Shown: positions 1-8,481, counted from the first letter of the stretch. The stretch is DNA of 64,000 nt from Ferrimonas pelagia (GCF_039543565.1 NZ_BAABJZ010000002.1:1-64000); one strand, 5' to 3'. Made by a program: numbers and translations. Notes: generated by a model not told the origin, from the sequence alone.

Positions 1-111
1 AGCTATGACCACATTGTCGACCAGGTTGCAGATGCTTGGAACAGCTTTCGAAAAAATGCAGAACAAGTGCGGCATCTTTGCAGCAGGGAATGGGCCAGAC
101 TGACCAAATAG
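1..111 (+). CDS. IS630-family transposase, C-terminal end (cut by window edge)
   Basis: The reading frame is open from the first base and ends at a TAG, leaving 36 residues. The peptide (start SYDHIVDQVADAWN, end SREWARLTK) resembles the last helix region of IS630/Tc1-mariner DDE transposases, in which an Asp-Ala-Trp-Asn stretch is followed by an arginine-tryptophan pair near the C-terminus. The DDE catalytic core would lie left of the window, so activity cannot be judged. The right inverted repeat of the element should fall between this stop codon and the neighbouring macB-like gene. Family assignment rests on a short segment. Confidence 0.6.
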   Translation, partial: SYDHIVDQVADAWNSFRKNAEQVRHLCSREWARLTK

Positions 112-126
112 ATAATGGAATTGGTA

Positions 127-155
127 TTACGCCCGGCATGGTCTGCCGGGCGTAA
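127..155 (-). terminator. Perfect 12-bp hairpin after the macB-like gene
   Basis: Arms TTACGCCCGGCA and TGCCGGGCGTAA pair perfectly around a 5-base loop. The hairpin lies just past the stop codon of the minus-strand efflux operon, so it is probably its transcription terminator or a 3' stabiliser. It has no real T-tract. It also lies between the IS630 remnant and the operon, so it could instead belong to the end of the insertion element. Confidence 0.5.
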
Positions 156-163
156 CGGAGGGA

Positions 164-1390
164 TCATTCGTAGCGCAGGGCTTCGATGGGATCCAGATTG
201 GCGGCTTGGTAGGCCGGGTAGAAACCGAAACCGATGCCGATCAGGGCGGTGGCGCCGATGCTGATCATCATGATGAAAGGCGACAGCGCCATACTCCAGC
301 CAAACAGGGCTTGCAGGATCACTAAGGTGGCCACCGACAGGGCCAGCCCCATCAAGGCACCGAGCAGACACAGCACCACGCTTTCGATCAGAAACTGCAG
401 CAGGATATCCCGTGGGCGGGCGCCGACCGCCATGCGCAGGCCGATCTCCCGGGTGCGCTCGGTGACGGAGACCAGCATGATGTTCATCACGCCAATGCCG
501 CCGACCAGCAGTGACACGCCGGCCACCCCTGCCAGCAGCGAGTTGAACACCTGATTGGCTTGCGCCCGGGTTTCCAGCATCTGCGACAGGTTCATTACGC
601 TAAACGGCGAAGGTTGATTGGCGCCGATCCGATGGCGTTGGTTGAGCAGGGCCACCACCTCCTGACTGACATAATCCATGTTACGGGCGTCATCCACCGA
701 CAGCGTCAGCCGGGACACCCGGTTCACGTCGTTGCTGTTGTAACCCAGCACCCGGCGATTGGCGGTGGAGATGGGGATCAGCAGGGTGTCGTCCTGATCG
801 CTGCCGCGCATGTCCTGACCTTTGCCTTTGAGCAGGCCGACGATCTCCAGGGGCACCTTGTTGACGCGAACGGTGGCTCCGAGCGCCAGTTCGGGAGAGC
901 CAAACAGCTCCTCGGCGACGGTTTGTCCGATCAGGGCGACACGACCGCTGCTGCGGATCTCGCTTTCAGTAAAGGGCCGGCCTGCGGCTAATTCCCAATT
1001 TGAGGCGGTCAGCATGTCGGCATTGATCCCCGAGACCGAGGTGTTCCAGTTTTGGTTGCCGACGATGATCTGTGTCTGGCGACTGTTGGCGGCACCAGCG
1101 GCGATGATCTCTGGGATCTCCCGCTTGAGCGCATCGACGTCGGCCAGTAGCAGTTTGTCCTGGCCTCCTGCTGCCCCTTTGGCACCGACGCTGCGGCTGG
1201 GGCTGGCGCGCACTATCAGCAGGTTTGATCCCAGGCTTTCAATTTGTTGCTCCACCTCTCGTTGTGCGCCCTCGCCGAGGGCAAACATGATCACCACGGC
1301 GCTGATCCCGATAACGATCCCCAGCGTGGTGAGGATGGAGCGCATCAGGTTGCGGCGCAGTGACAGTAAGGCGGTGATCACCAGTTTCAT
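164..1390 (-). CDS. MacB-like ABC transporter permease (FtsX/MacB_PCD)
   Basis: This is the membrane subunit of a MacAB-type export system, 408 residues. One TM helix lies near the N-terminus (around residues 20-42, following LRRNLMRSILTTLG). A large periplasmic MacB_PCD domain follows, then three TM helices in the C-terminal FtsX domain with the typical GGIGVMNIMLVSV and RTREIGLRMAVGA motifs. Unlike E. coli MacB, the ATPase is not fused but encoded by the upstream gene. The start chosen (MKLVIT) overlaps that gene's stop by four bases (ATGA), indicating translational coupling. It probably exports a peptide, lipid or drug from the periplasm through a TolC partner that is not in this window. 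The substrate is unknown. Confidence 0.9.
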   Translation of the reverse strand: MKLVITALLSLRRNLMRSILTTLGIVIGISAVVIMFALGEGAQREVEQQIESLGSNLLIVRASPSRSVGAKGAAGGQDKLLLADVDALKREIPEIIAAGAANSRQTQIIVGNQNWNTSVSGINADMLTASNWELAAGRPFTESEIRSSGRVALIGQTVAEELFGSPELALGATVRVNKVPLEIVGLLKGKGQDMRGSDQDDTLLIPISTANRRVLGYNSNDVNRVSRLTLSVDDARNMDYVSQEVVALLNQRHRIGANQPSPFSVMNLSQMLETRAQANQVFNSLLAGVAGVSLLVGGIGVMNIMLVSVTERTREIGLRMAVGARPRDILLQFLIESVVLCLLGALMGLALSVATLVILQALFGWSMALSPFIMMISIGATALIGIGFGFYPAYQAANLDPIEALRYE

Positions 1391-2085
1391 GCTTGTTCCC
1401 CCCATTGGTGCGTGGGTGCAGACAATTGGCCGTCACGCACGGTGACAATGCGATCCGCTTGGGCGGCGATCTCCGCTTCGTGGGTGATCAGCACCACGGT
1501 ATGGCCCTGGGCGTTGAGCTGGCGAAACAGCGCCATGATCTCGCTGCTGGTTTTGCTGTCCAGTGCGCCGGTGGGCTCATCCGCCAACAAGATGCTGGGC
1601 CGGTTGATCAAGGCGCGGGCGATGGCGACACGCTGCTGCTGGCCGCCGGACAATTGCGCCGGGGTGTTGTCCAGCCGGTCGCCTAGATTGACTTGCTCGA
1701 GACAGGCGATGGCCCGCTCGCGCCCATCGGGTACCAGCTCATCCTGATACATCAGCGGCATCATCACATTATCCAGTGCTGAGGTCCGTGCCAGCAGATT
1801 AAACTGTTGAAAGATAAAGCCGATGTGATCGCGGCGCAGGTGAGCCAGTTGCTCTTTGCTCATACCGCGGGTGCTGTTACCGAACAAGGCTAACTCGCCG
1901 GATTCCGGCGTCATCAGGCAGCCGATCATGTTCATCAGTGTCGATTTGCCGGAGCCGGATGGACCGATGATGGCCACCATCTCCCCTTGTTCAATGGTGA
2001 GATCGATGTTGCTCAGCACCTGAAAGCGTTCACCGGCCATGGGGAAGCTGTGACTGAGTTTTTGGCACTGGATGGCAATGCTCAT
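1387..2085 (-). CDS. ABC transporter ATP-binding protein (MacB/LolD type)
   Basis: A 232-residue ATPase with all the expected motifs: Walker A GPSGSGKST, Q-loop FIFQQFNLL, signature LSGGQQQR, Walker B ILLADEPTGALD and the H-loop region THEAEIA. The family is the MacB/LolD/FtsE group that powers mechanotransmission ABC proteins rather than classic transport. It sits between the adaptor and permease genes with four-base overlaps on both sides, so the three are surely one operon and one complex. Confidence 0.93.
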   Translation of the reverse strand: MSIAIQCQKLSHSFPMAGERFQVLSNIDLTIEQGEMVAIIGPSGSGKSTLMNMIGCLMTPESGELALFGNSTRGMSKEQLAHLRRDHIGFIFQQFNLLARTSALDNVMMPLMYQDELVPDGRERAIACLEQVNLGDRLDNTPAQLSGGQQQRVAIARALINRPSILLADEPTGALDSKTSSEIMALFRQLNAQGHTVVLITHEAEIAAQADRIVTVRDGQLSAPTHQWGEQA

Positions 2086-3464
2086 AGGCTGCTCCGCATC
2101 TGGGTGACCACCTCAAGGCCGGTCAGATCCGGGCTCAGCACGGCGGTGTAGTCACCATCACTGATCCCAAACTGGACGGCGATCAGTTCAGGCTGCTCGT
2201 CTTGCATGATCAGCAGGTGGCCCGGACGAATAGTGCCGTTATCCAGTTGCGCTTTGAGCGCTTTTTGTTCGTCGGTCAGGATAGTGTCAAGCAACTGCTC
2301 CATGCGTTGGCGCGATTGCTCGCGATTGCGGTCGCTGACACGGGGATCGCCACCGGCTTCGCCGCGAGCGCGCTGGGGCGAAGCCGCGCGCATGGCTTGG
2401 CGCTGCTCGGCCGTGAGATCGAGTAATTCAAATTGACCGCCGCGCCCACCGCGCCCGCTCTCTTCAGGTTTAGGTTGGCGATCCGCCAGGCGGATGGCGG
2501 CGTTGGGCACGCGCTGGGTATCGCGTAGGGTGTCTATCTGCAGTTCGAGATTGGCGGTCATGCCCGGCAGCAACTGACCGGCCCGATTGTTGGCGCTGAT
2601 GATCACCGTGTAGCTGACCACGCCGGAGTTGGATTGCGGCGCCCGTCGGATCTGTTGCACTTTGCCCTGGAACTGGCGATCCGGAAAGGCGTCGACATTG
2701 AATTCGACCCGCTGATCCAGCGCGATCTGGCCGATGTCAGACTCGTCGATGTAGGCCTCGATCTCCATCTGGGCCAGATCTTTGGCCAGGGTAAACAGCT
2801 CTGGGGTGTTGAGGCTGGCGGCCACGGTCTGGCCCGCTTCGATGGTGCGGTTGATGACGAAGCCGTCGATGGGGGCGCGGATCTCGGTACGATCCAGCTC
2901 TATTTGGGCTTGATCCCGATTGGCTTCATTACTCTGCAAGGTGGCCTGCAGCGCCAGCAATTGCGCCTCGGCTTGCTGATGCTCCAGCGCGGTCAGGGCG
3001 ACCCGGGTCTGGTATTGGTCCAACTCATCTTCGGATATGTGCTTCTCCGCCACCAACGCTTCGGCTCGGTGCAATTCACGCAGTGCCTGATCGGCGTTGA
3101 TCTGTGCCCGCTCGATGGCGATCCGCTGCAGGCGCAGATCCGCCTGGGTCTTGGCCACCTGTGCCTGGCTTTGATCCAGCCGTGCCTGGAAGGTGCGGGG
3201 ATCGATCTTGGCCAGCAGTTGGTCGGCGCTGACGGTGTCATTGAAGTCGACATAGATGTCGGTGATCTGGCCGGACAACTGCGCGCCCACGACCACATCG
3301 TCTACCGCCGCTAGGGTGCCGGTGGCCGCCACGGTTTTGCGGATCTCACCGCTATTGATGGGCTGGGTCTGATAGCTGATCTGGCCGGTGGCTTCCTGCG
3401 TGGGCCAGAGCATAGCGCCGCCTAAGGCGAGTGCTACGGCGGAGACGATGATGAGCTTTTTCAT
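2082..3464 (-). CDS. MacA-like periplasmic adaptor (HlyD/MFP family) with unusual insert
   Basis: The first gene of the efflux operon encodes a membrane-fusion adaptor of 460 residues. An N-terminal signal or anchor (MKKLIIVSAVALALGG) is followed by a lipoyl half (around residues 45-80), a long coiled-coil hairpin rich in Ala, Gln and Glu (around 95-195), the second lipoyl half (ending APIDGFVINR) and beta-barrel domains. Residues around 335-425 are extra compared with MacA: a Gly/Arg-rich linker, then charged helices containing LTAEQ and LTDEQ, which resemble LTxxQ motifs of Spy/CpxP-like periplasmic proteins. The start at MKK was preferred over an upstream in-frame ATG because AGGA lies eight bases ahead of it. 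Confidence 0.88.
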   Translation of the reverse strand: MKKLIIVSAVALALGGAMLWPTQEATGQISYQTQPINSGEIRKTVAATGTLAAVDDVVVGAQLSGQITDIYVDFNDTVSADQLLAKIDPRTFQARLDQSQAQVAKTQADLRLQRIAIERAQINADQALRELHRAEALVAEKHISEDELDQYQTRVALTALEHQQAEAQLLALQATLQSNEANRDQAQIELDRTEIRAPIDGFVINRTIEAGQTVAASLNTPELFTLAKDLAQMEIEAYIDESDIGQIALDQRVEFNVDAFPDRQFQGKVQQIRRAPQSNSGVVSYTVIISANNRAGQLLPGMTANLELQIDTLRDTQRVPNAAIRLADRQPKPEESGRGGRGGQFELLDLTAEQRQAMRAASPQRARGEAGGDPRVSDRNREQSRQRMEQLLDTILTDEQKALKAQLDNGTIRPGHLLIMQDEQPELIAVQFGISDGDYTAVLSPDLTGLEVVTQMRSSL

Positions 3465-3555
3465 GGGGCGATCCTGCAATGATATCGAGCAATGACGGCC
3501 ATGTTACGGATCTTGAGCCGGTCTGTATGGCCGCAATGCACAAGATTACCCTTGG

Positions 3556-3891
3556 TTACATTTTGCGATATTTGTCCTGAAATAGCGGATGGATGGCCCA
3601 GGCGGCCAGCAAGGAGAACAGCATGACGCCAGCCATGATGGCGCCGAGGCGCAGGTAGGGCTCCCCCGCCAGTTGACGGAATGCCACCAGTTGCCAGGCG
3701 GTAGGCAGCCAGGCTGCAGCGACGCCCAGCAGCAAACCCGCCTGCAACAGGCGCACCGCCACAACGTGGCGGCTGAGCAACAGCAGGGGCGCGGCCACTA
3801 GCGCCAATGCGATGAGTTGCGCGTCGTAGCGCAGGAAGTGGGCCCCTAACAGCAGGTAGGCCAGAAACAGCAAAGTGATCCGCCAGCTCAT
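3556..3891 (-). CDS. Small integral membrane protein of unknown function
   Basis: A 111-residue, very hydrophobic protein with about four TM helices (ITLLFLAYLLLGAHF, LIALALVAAPLLLL, a Leu/Ala-rich segment and AIMAGVMLFSLLAAW). I do not recognise a family. A much longer upstream extension is possible, but GGAG six bases before ATG-AGC-TGG supports this start. It lies upstream of the MacA-like gene on the same strand with a 90-base gap, so it may be separately transcribed. A pair of 16-base direct repeats precedes it. Confidence 0.7.
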   Translation of the reverse strand: MSWRITLLFLAYLLLGAHFLRYDAQLIALALVAAPLLLLSRHVVAVRLLQAGLLLGVAAAWLPTAWQLVAFRQLAGEPYLRLGAIMAGVMLFSLLAAWAIHPLFQDKYRKM

Positions 3892-3920
3892 AACAATCTC
3901 CATGATGTCGAACTTGTCAG

Positions 3921-3952
3921 TGTACCTAATTTGTCGTGCACCTAATTTGACG
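3921..3952. repeat. Tandem 16-bp direct repeat upstream of the small membrane gene
   Basis: Two adjacent copies, TGTACCTAATTTGTCG and TGCACCTAATTTGACG, match at 14 of 16 positions. They start 30 bases upstream of the ATG of the minus-strand membrane protein gene, where a promoter or operator would be expected. A third, much weaker relative may overlap the space before the ATG. This is possibly a regulator binding site; no matching known operator is recognised. Confidence 0.5.
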
Positions 3953-4017
3953 TGCACAGAACTGAGAGCCAGATAGGGCTTTGCCGCGCGCCTTAAAAAA
4001 GGCGGCAAGCGGCCATG

Positions 4018-4050
4018 AAAAAGCCCGCCGACTCGGGGGAGTGGCGGGCT
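4018..4050 (-). terminator. Rho-independent terminator of dsbD
   Basis: Read on the minus strand, AGCCCGCC, an inner ACTC/GAGT pair and GGCGGGCT form a stem followed by TTTTT. It lies just past the dsbD stop codon. Confidence 0.85.
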
Positions 4051-4067
4051 AGTGTTAAGACAGAGCG

Positions 4068-5807
4068 TTACTGGGCCAGAACCGTGTCCAAGTGCTCGGC
4101 AAACGGCGCGGCGGCGACAAAGCCGGTGACACGCAGGCTGCTGAGCTCTTCGCCCTGCGGGGTGAAGAACAACAGGGTGGGCAGACCCAGCACATCAAAG
4201 GCTTCGAGCAGCTCGATGTCTTGCGCGTCGTTGCGGGTCACGTCCGCCTGCAGCATCACCATGGTATCGGTGCGCTCCCGTACGTTCGGCTGTGGGAAGG
4301 TTTTGTGCTCAAACTCCTTACAGGCCACACACCAGTCGGCGTATAGGTCCAGCATCACGGCTTTGCCTTCGCTGTTGGCCTTGGCCACTTCGCGCTCGAG
4401 ATCGGTGAGCGTCTTGATGTGGACAAAGTTGAGATCCGCCGTGGCGTCATGCGGGTTCATTACCGCGTGCAGGCCGTAGGAAACGCTGCCCAGTAGGCCC
4501 AGCGTCAGCAGCACGGAGCGGGTGACTTTCAGCCAGCTGAAGGCGGTTTTCTTGTTGGTCAGCAGCAGGTAGGACGCCAGGGCGATCCCCCACACGGCCC
4601 AAGCCAGATCCAGCAGCATGCCCGGGTAGACCCGATCCAGCATCATCAGTGCGACAGCGATCATCAGGAAGCCGAACACGTGCTTGATGGTTTCCATCCA
4701 GGCACCGGCTTTGGGCAGCAGCTTGCCGCCGGAGGTGCCCAGCAGCAGCAGCGGCAGGCCCATGCCCATAGAGAGGGCGTACAGGGTGACGCCGCCCAGC
4801 ATCAAGTCACCACTTTGGGCGACGTAGATCAGCACGCCGGACAGCGGCGCGGTGGTGCAGGGGGAGGCGACCAAACCGGAGATCAGGCCCATGACAAAGA
4901 CGCCGACAAAGGAGCCGCCTTTTTGCTGATTCTGCGCGTTGTTGAGTTTGTTCTGCAGGCTGGCGGGCAGTTGCAGGTTGTACACGCCGAACATGGACAA
5001 GGAGAGCACCACAAACAGCACGGCCAAGCCGATCAGCACGGTCGGGCTTTGCAGCGCGGCTTGGTATTTCATGCCCGCCGAGGCGACGATCAGGCCCAGG
5101 ATGGTGTAGGTGATCGCCATACCTTGGACGTAGGTCATCGACAGGGCAAAGGCTTTGCGGGTCGACAGCTGACCTTGACCGCCGATGATGCTGGTCAGGA
5201 TCGGGTACATGGGGAACACGCACGGGGTGAACGCCAGCAGCATGCCCAGGCCGACGAAGGTGATGATGATCAGCCACAGCTTATCGCCATCGAGCATGGC
5301 GGCCAGGCCATCCTGTTTGGAGATCGGTGCCGCCGGGATCTGGGCAGCTGCGGCAAAGCCGTCATTGGCTTCGACGTCATTGAGGAAGACGGTTTGGCGG
5401 GTCGGCGGATAGCAAAGAATGCCGTCCAGGCAGCCCTGGTAGGTCACGGTGACGCTGGCGCCGCCCTTCGCTTCAAGTACGGGGATGGTCAGGGTAACGG
5501 CATCGAAGTACACCGGCTGATCACCAAACCAGTCATCGGTGTGGATCACCGGCTCTGGGTATTGGATCTCACCGAGGCGCACGTCGCCGTCGACTTCCAC
5601 CTGCAGATCGAACTTGTCCTGATAGAGGTAGTAGTCCTTGCCCTGCATGCTCCATTTCAGCTCCAGAGCATTACCCTGCTGGCCGAAATCGAATAGGTAG
5701 GCTTGGTCCACCGGTAAGATCTGTGGCTCTTGCTTTAAGAATGAGAAGTTGGCGCTGGCGTGAACGCTGGTCAACAGCAGCAATAAACAGGTCAGAATTC
5801 TTTTCAT
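4068..5807 (-). CDS. dsbD: Thiol:disulfide interchange protein DsbD
   Basis: DsbD passes electrons from cytoplasmic thioredoxin across the inner membrane to periplasmic DsbC, DsbG and CcmG. The protein has 579 residues. A signal peptide (MKRILTCLLLLLTSVHASA) leads into the alpha domain with its cysteine pair in GCLDGILCYPP. The eight-TM beta domain has cysteines in FTPCVFPMYP and ASPCTTAPLSG, and the thioredoxin-like gamma domain has WCVAC. All six redox cysteines are present. The frame is open upstream, but the ATG chosen gives a clean signal peptide and overlaps the cutA stop by four bases (ATGA). dsbD and cutA are therefore coupled. Confidence 0.96.
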   Translation of the reverse strand: MKRILTCLLLLLTSVHASANFSFLKQEPQILPVDQAYLFDFGQQGNALELKWSMQGKDYYLYQDKFDLQVEVDGDVRLGEIQYPEPVIHTDDWFGDQPVYFDAVTLTIPVLEAKGGASVTVTYQGCLDGILCYPPTRQTVFLNDVEANDGFAAAAQIPAAPISKQDGLAAMLDGDKLWLIIITFVGLGMLLAFTPCVFPMYPILTSIIGGQGQLSTRKAFALSMTYVQGMAITYTILGLIVASAGMKYQAALQSPTVLIGLAVLFVVLSLSMFGVYNLQLPASLQNKLNNAQNQQKGGSFVGVFVMGLISGLVASPCTTAPLSGVLIYVAQSGDLMLGGVTLYALSMGMGLPLLLLGTSGGKLLPKAGAWMETIKHVFGFLMIAVALMMLDRVYPGMLLDLAWAVWGIALASYLLLTNKKTAFSWLKVTRSVLLTLGLLGSVSYGLHAVMNPHDATADLNFVHIKTLTDLEREVAKANSEGKAVMLDLYADWCVACKEFEHKTFPQPNVRERTDTMVMLQADVTRNDAQDIELLEAFDVLGLPTLLFFTPQGEELSSLRVTGFVAAAPFAEHLDTVLAQ

Positions 5808-6124
5808 AATGCGCAATGTTGCTTGATCCAATCTAAGTAGGCTTGGTGCCCCCATTGAATGGGTAAGGCAATGATCTCCGGTACGTCGTAAGGGTGATGT
5901 TGGCAGATCGCGGCTTCCAGCGCCGGTTGCTGCTCCGCTCGTGTTTTGATCACCAATTGGCATTCGCGCTCTTCGCACAGCTTGCCGTCCCACTGGTACA
6001 TCGACAGCACACCGGGGATCAGGTTGATACAGGCCGCGAGGCCCTGTTGCAGCAGGTGAGCCGCTAACGCTTTGCCGGCTGACTCATCCGGGCAGGTGCA
6101 CAGCACCACTTGGTATTCCGTCAT
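5804..6124 (-). CDS. cutA: Divalent cation tolerance protein CutA
   Basis: A 106-residue trimeric cytoplasmic protein of the CutA1 family, PII-like in fold and linked to copper tolerance. Typical stretches are CTCPDESAGKALAAHLL near the start, AACINLIPGVLSMYQWDGK in the middle and the C-terminal Tyr-Leu-Asp-Trp region. Its stop overlaps the dsbD start, and cutA-dsbD coupling is common in gammaproteobacteria. It is transcribed divergently from fxsA, with about 160 bases between for both promoters. Confidence 0.95.
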   Translation of the reverse strand: MTEYQVVLCTCPDESAGKALAAHLLQQGLAACINLIPGVLSMYQWDGKLCEERECQLVIKTRAEQQPALEAAICQHHPYDVPEIIALPIQWGHQAYLDWIKQHCAL

Positions 6125-6284
6125 GGGTGTGACCTAGGCGTCCGAGTAAAGGTTCCCGGCGAGTAGATTACGGGACTTCGTGCTTGGGTGCACAACCTTG
6201 TGTGCGGAAATATGAGCATGGCTTGAAAACAGACCCGTGATCCCCCATCTGTGTTTCATAGACGCATTTTATATTGAGGTCGCT

Positions 6285-6794
6285 GTGGCTTTTTATCTGT
6301 TTTTGCTGTTTGCGGTGATGCCCATCGTTGAGATCTACGTGTTGATGACCGTTGGCGACGCCTTGGGGGCCATCAACACCATCGCCTTGGTGATCCTGAC
6401 TGCCGCTGTGGGTGCGTCCTTGGTGCGCAGCCAGGGGCTGAGCACCATGATGAGCGTGCAGCAGCGCCTGGCCCGTGGCGAGATGCCGGGTCAGCAGATC
6501 GTGGAAGGGGTGATGTTGGCGGTGGCTGGCGTCTTGTTGGTGACGCCGGGCTTTGTCACCGATGCGTTTGGTTTGCTGGTGCTGACCCCGGCGACGCGCG
6601 CGCCGATCGCCCGCTTCTTGATGAGCAAGATGCAGCTGCGCATGGTGCAGCCGGGCCAGTTCCAGGGCGGTTTTGGCCAGACGCATACGTACAGCGAGAG
6701 CCAACAGGACTCGCCATTAGAGGCGCCGCGCCGTGATATCGACCAAGGCAGTGGTGGCAGCACCATCGATGGCGATTACGAGCGTAAGGATTGA
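6285..6794 (+). CDS. fxsA: FxsA family membrane protein
   Basis: An inner-membrane protein related to E. coli FxsA, which relieves phage T7 exclusion by the F plasmid when overproduced. Its normal role is unclear. The protein has 169 residues, with several hydrophobic segments (FYLFLLFAVMPIVEIYVL, TIALVILTAAVGASLV, VMLAVAGVLLVTPGFVTD) and a hydrophilic C-tail ending IDGDYERKD. The frame opens 48 bases earlier, but GAGG five bases before a GTG at this point and the family's usual N-terminus favour the GTG start. A strong two-way terminator follows. Confidence 0.88.
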   Translation: MAFYLFLLFAVMPIVEIYVLMTVGDALGAINTIALVILTAAVGASLVRSQGLSTMMSVQQRLARGEMPGQQIVEGVMLAVAGVLLVTPGFVTDAFGLLVLTPATRAPIARFLMSKMQLRMVQPGQFQGGFGQTHTYSESQQDSPLEAPRRDIDQGSGGSTIDGDYERKD

Positions 6795-6841
6795 GGCCAT
6801 TCTGAGCCCAGACGTGATGTCTTGAGCGGCTTGAACGGATC

Positions 6842-6869
6842 ACAAAGGGGCACCGCGGTGCCCCTTTGT
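6842..6869. terminator. Bidirectional terminator between fxsA and the MATE gene
   Basis: A perfect 13-bp stem, ACAAAGGGGCACC and GGTGCCCCTTTGT, with a two-base loop lies between converging genes. Confidence 0.85.
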
Positions 6870-6898
6870 CGTGTTCGGTGTTCTGCTCGATGGTGGGC

Positions 6899-8269
6899 TT
6901 AGGGGTTGGGAAGATCGGCCATCAGGGGGGGATCCGTTTGTGGCGGGATCTGTTTGAGTCGGCGGCGGGCGATCAAGTAGCACAGCAGCCCCAATAAGCC
7001 GTTGGCGAGGGCGATGCCGATAAATAGCCCCTCGGCGCCGCCGAGGGCCCGTCCCACCCAAGCGGCGGGCAGCAGCAGCGCCAAGCGACTGAGGTTGAGC
7101 AGCAGTGCCGGGATAGGGCGTCGGTAGCTGTTGAGTGAGACCGCCAGCATGATCACCACCGCCAATGCGCCATACCCCAAGGGGACCCACAGCAGGTATT
7201 GGCTGATGTAGTGGTGGGTGAGTGGCTCGGTGGCGAAGATCCCGGCGATGCTATCCAGGTTGAGCCAGAGCAGGGCGTAGATCGCCAGCTGGATCAATAT
7301 GATGATATGAATGCTGCCCAGTAACGCCCGCACCGCCCTCTGATACTGACCGGCGCCGAGGTTTTGCGCCATAAAGGGCGCGAGGGCACCGCATAGGGCG
7401 GTGACCACGATCATCAGCAAAGATTGGATGCGATTGGCGACGCCAAACGCGGCCACGGCATGAATGTCGATCCGGGCTAGCATGGCGATCAGTGCGGCAC
7501 TCGCGATCGGGTTGAGCAGATTGGATAGGGTGGCGGGCCGGGCGATGTGCAGCTGCGCCTGCCAGTGCTGACGCAGTCTGGCCCAACAGGGGCTAACCAA
7601 GAGTCGGTGCTGTACCAGCAGCATGTAGGCAGCCACTACAAAGCTGACCATCCAGGCGATCACCGTGGCGATCGCGGCCCCCTGTAGGCCAAAAGCCGGG
7701 ATCGGCCCGAAGCCGAAGATCAGCAGGGGATCGAGGATCGCATTGAGCACCGCGACCAGGCCTGTCACCAACGCCGGGGTAAAGGTGTTGCCGGTGGCGC
7801 GGATCGCCTGATTGCCGACGATGGGCAAAACCAGAAACCCCACTCCCCAGTACCAGACGACCATATACTCTTTGGTCAGTGGCAGCAGCGTATCGGAGGC
7901 ACCGAGCAGGCGAAACAGCGGATCCATGGTGGCCAGCCCGCCCAGGCCCACCGTGGTCACCACCAGTACCGCCAGCAGCAGACCATGGGTGACAAACTGC
8001 GCGCCTTCCGCTCGATGGCCCTGGCCGAGCAGCCGGCCCAGTTGCACCGACATGCCGGTGCCCAGGCCCAGAGCAATGGAGATAGCCATCAAGGTGGGGG
8101 CCAATGTCAGGCCAAAGGCGGCCAGTGGCTCGGTGCCCAAGCGGGAGATGAAATAGGCGTCGGTCAGTTGGTAGGCGAGCAGGCTGAGTACTGCGAGCAG
8201 ATTCGGTAGGGTTAGGCGAGTCAGGGTGCGGGCGATCGAGCCTGTGAGCAGATCTAGCTCTTTTCCCAT
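6899..8269 (-). CDS. MATE family efflux transporter
   Basis: A 456-residue polytopic inner-membrane protein with about twelve TM helices in two related halves. It is typical of multidrug and toxin extrusion (MATE) antiporters of the NorM/DinF/VmrA type, which expel cationic compounds using Na+ or H+. The N-terminal pattern (LTGSIARTLTRLTLPNLL) and the second-half counterpart are characteristic. GGAGGGAGA directly before ATG-GGA-AAA supports this start over one nine codons upstream. The substrate cannot be deduced. It is convergent with fxsA and divergent from groES. Confidence 0.9.
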   Translation of the reverse strand: MGKELDLLTGSIARTLTRLTLPNLLAVLSLLAYQLTDAYFISRLGTEPLAAFGLTLAPTLMAISIALGLGTGMSVQLGRLLGQGHRAEGAQFVTHGLLLAVLVVTTVGLGGLATMDPLFRLLGASDTLLPLTKEYMVVWYWGVGFLVLPIVGNQAIRATGNTFTPALVTGLVAVLNAILDPLLIFGFGPIPAFGLQGAAIATVIAWMVSFVVAAYMLLVQHRLLVSPCWARLRQHWQAQLHIARPATLSNLLNPIASAALIAMLARIDIHAVAAFGVANRIQSLLMIVVTALCGALAPFMAQNLGAGQYQRAVRALLGSIHIIILIQLAIYALLWLNLDSIAGIFATEPLTHHYISQYLLWVPLGYGALAVVIMLAVSLNSYRRPIPALLLNLSRLALLLPAAWVGRALGGAEGLFIGIALANGLLGLLCYLIARRRLKQIPPQTDPPLMADLPNP

Positions 8270-8402
8270 TCTCCCTCCACCGCAAAATGCTGCCAATTTC
8301 TTAGAGTATCAACCGGATGTTGAGATCGGCAACGGGTTTCTGTTAGCGACGGGGCTGAGCGGTTCTTGGCGCTTCGGGCGGTGAATTTTTTTGTGCTGGC
8401 CC

Positions 8403-8432
8403 CTTGTATTCGCCCTAGCTTAGCCCCCATAT
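8403..8432 (+). promoter_or_regulatory. Sigma-32 heat-shock promoter of groESL
   Basis: CTTGTA (consensus CTTGAA) is followed after 16 bases by CCCCATAT, an exact match to the CCCCATnT -10 of RpoH promoters. It lies about 75 bases upstream of the groES ATG. No CIRCE element was seen. Confidence 0.8.
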
Positions 8433-8444
8433 ACCCAAACATCA

Positions 8445-8481
8445 GGCAGCGAAGCTGCCTAAACCCGTTTTAAGCTAAAAC
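8445..8481 (+). other. Two adjacent hairpins in the groESL 5' leader
   Basis: GGCAGC-GAA-GCTGCC is followed a few bases later by GTTTTA-AGC-TAAAAC. Transcription from the sigma-32 promoter should begin just before the first hairpin, so the mRNA would open with a stem-loop, a usual stabilising arrangement. The ribosome site AGGAGA lies after both. Function is inferred. Confidence 0.5.

Noticed and set aside
4680..5696. A 338-codon frame opposite dsbD
   Set aside because: Gln/Gly/His-rich composition typical of antisense translation; dsbD is complete on the other strand.
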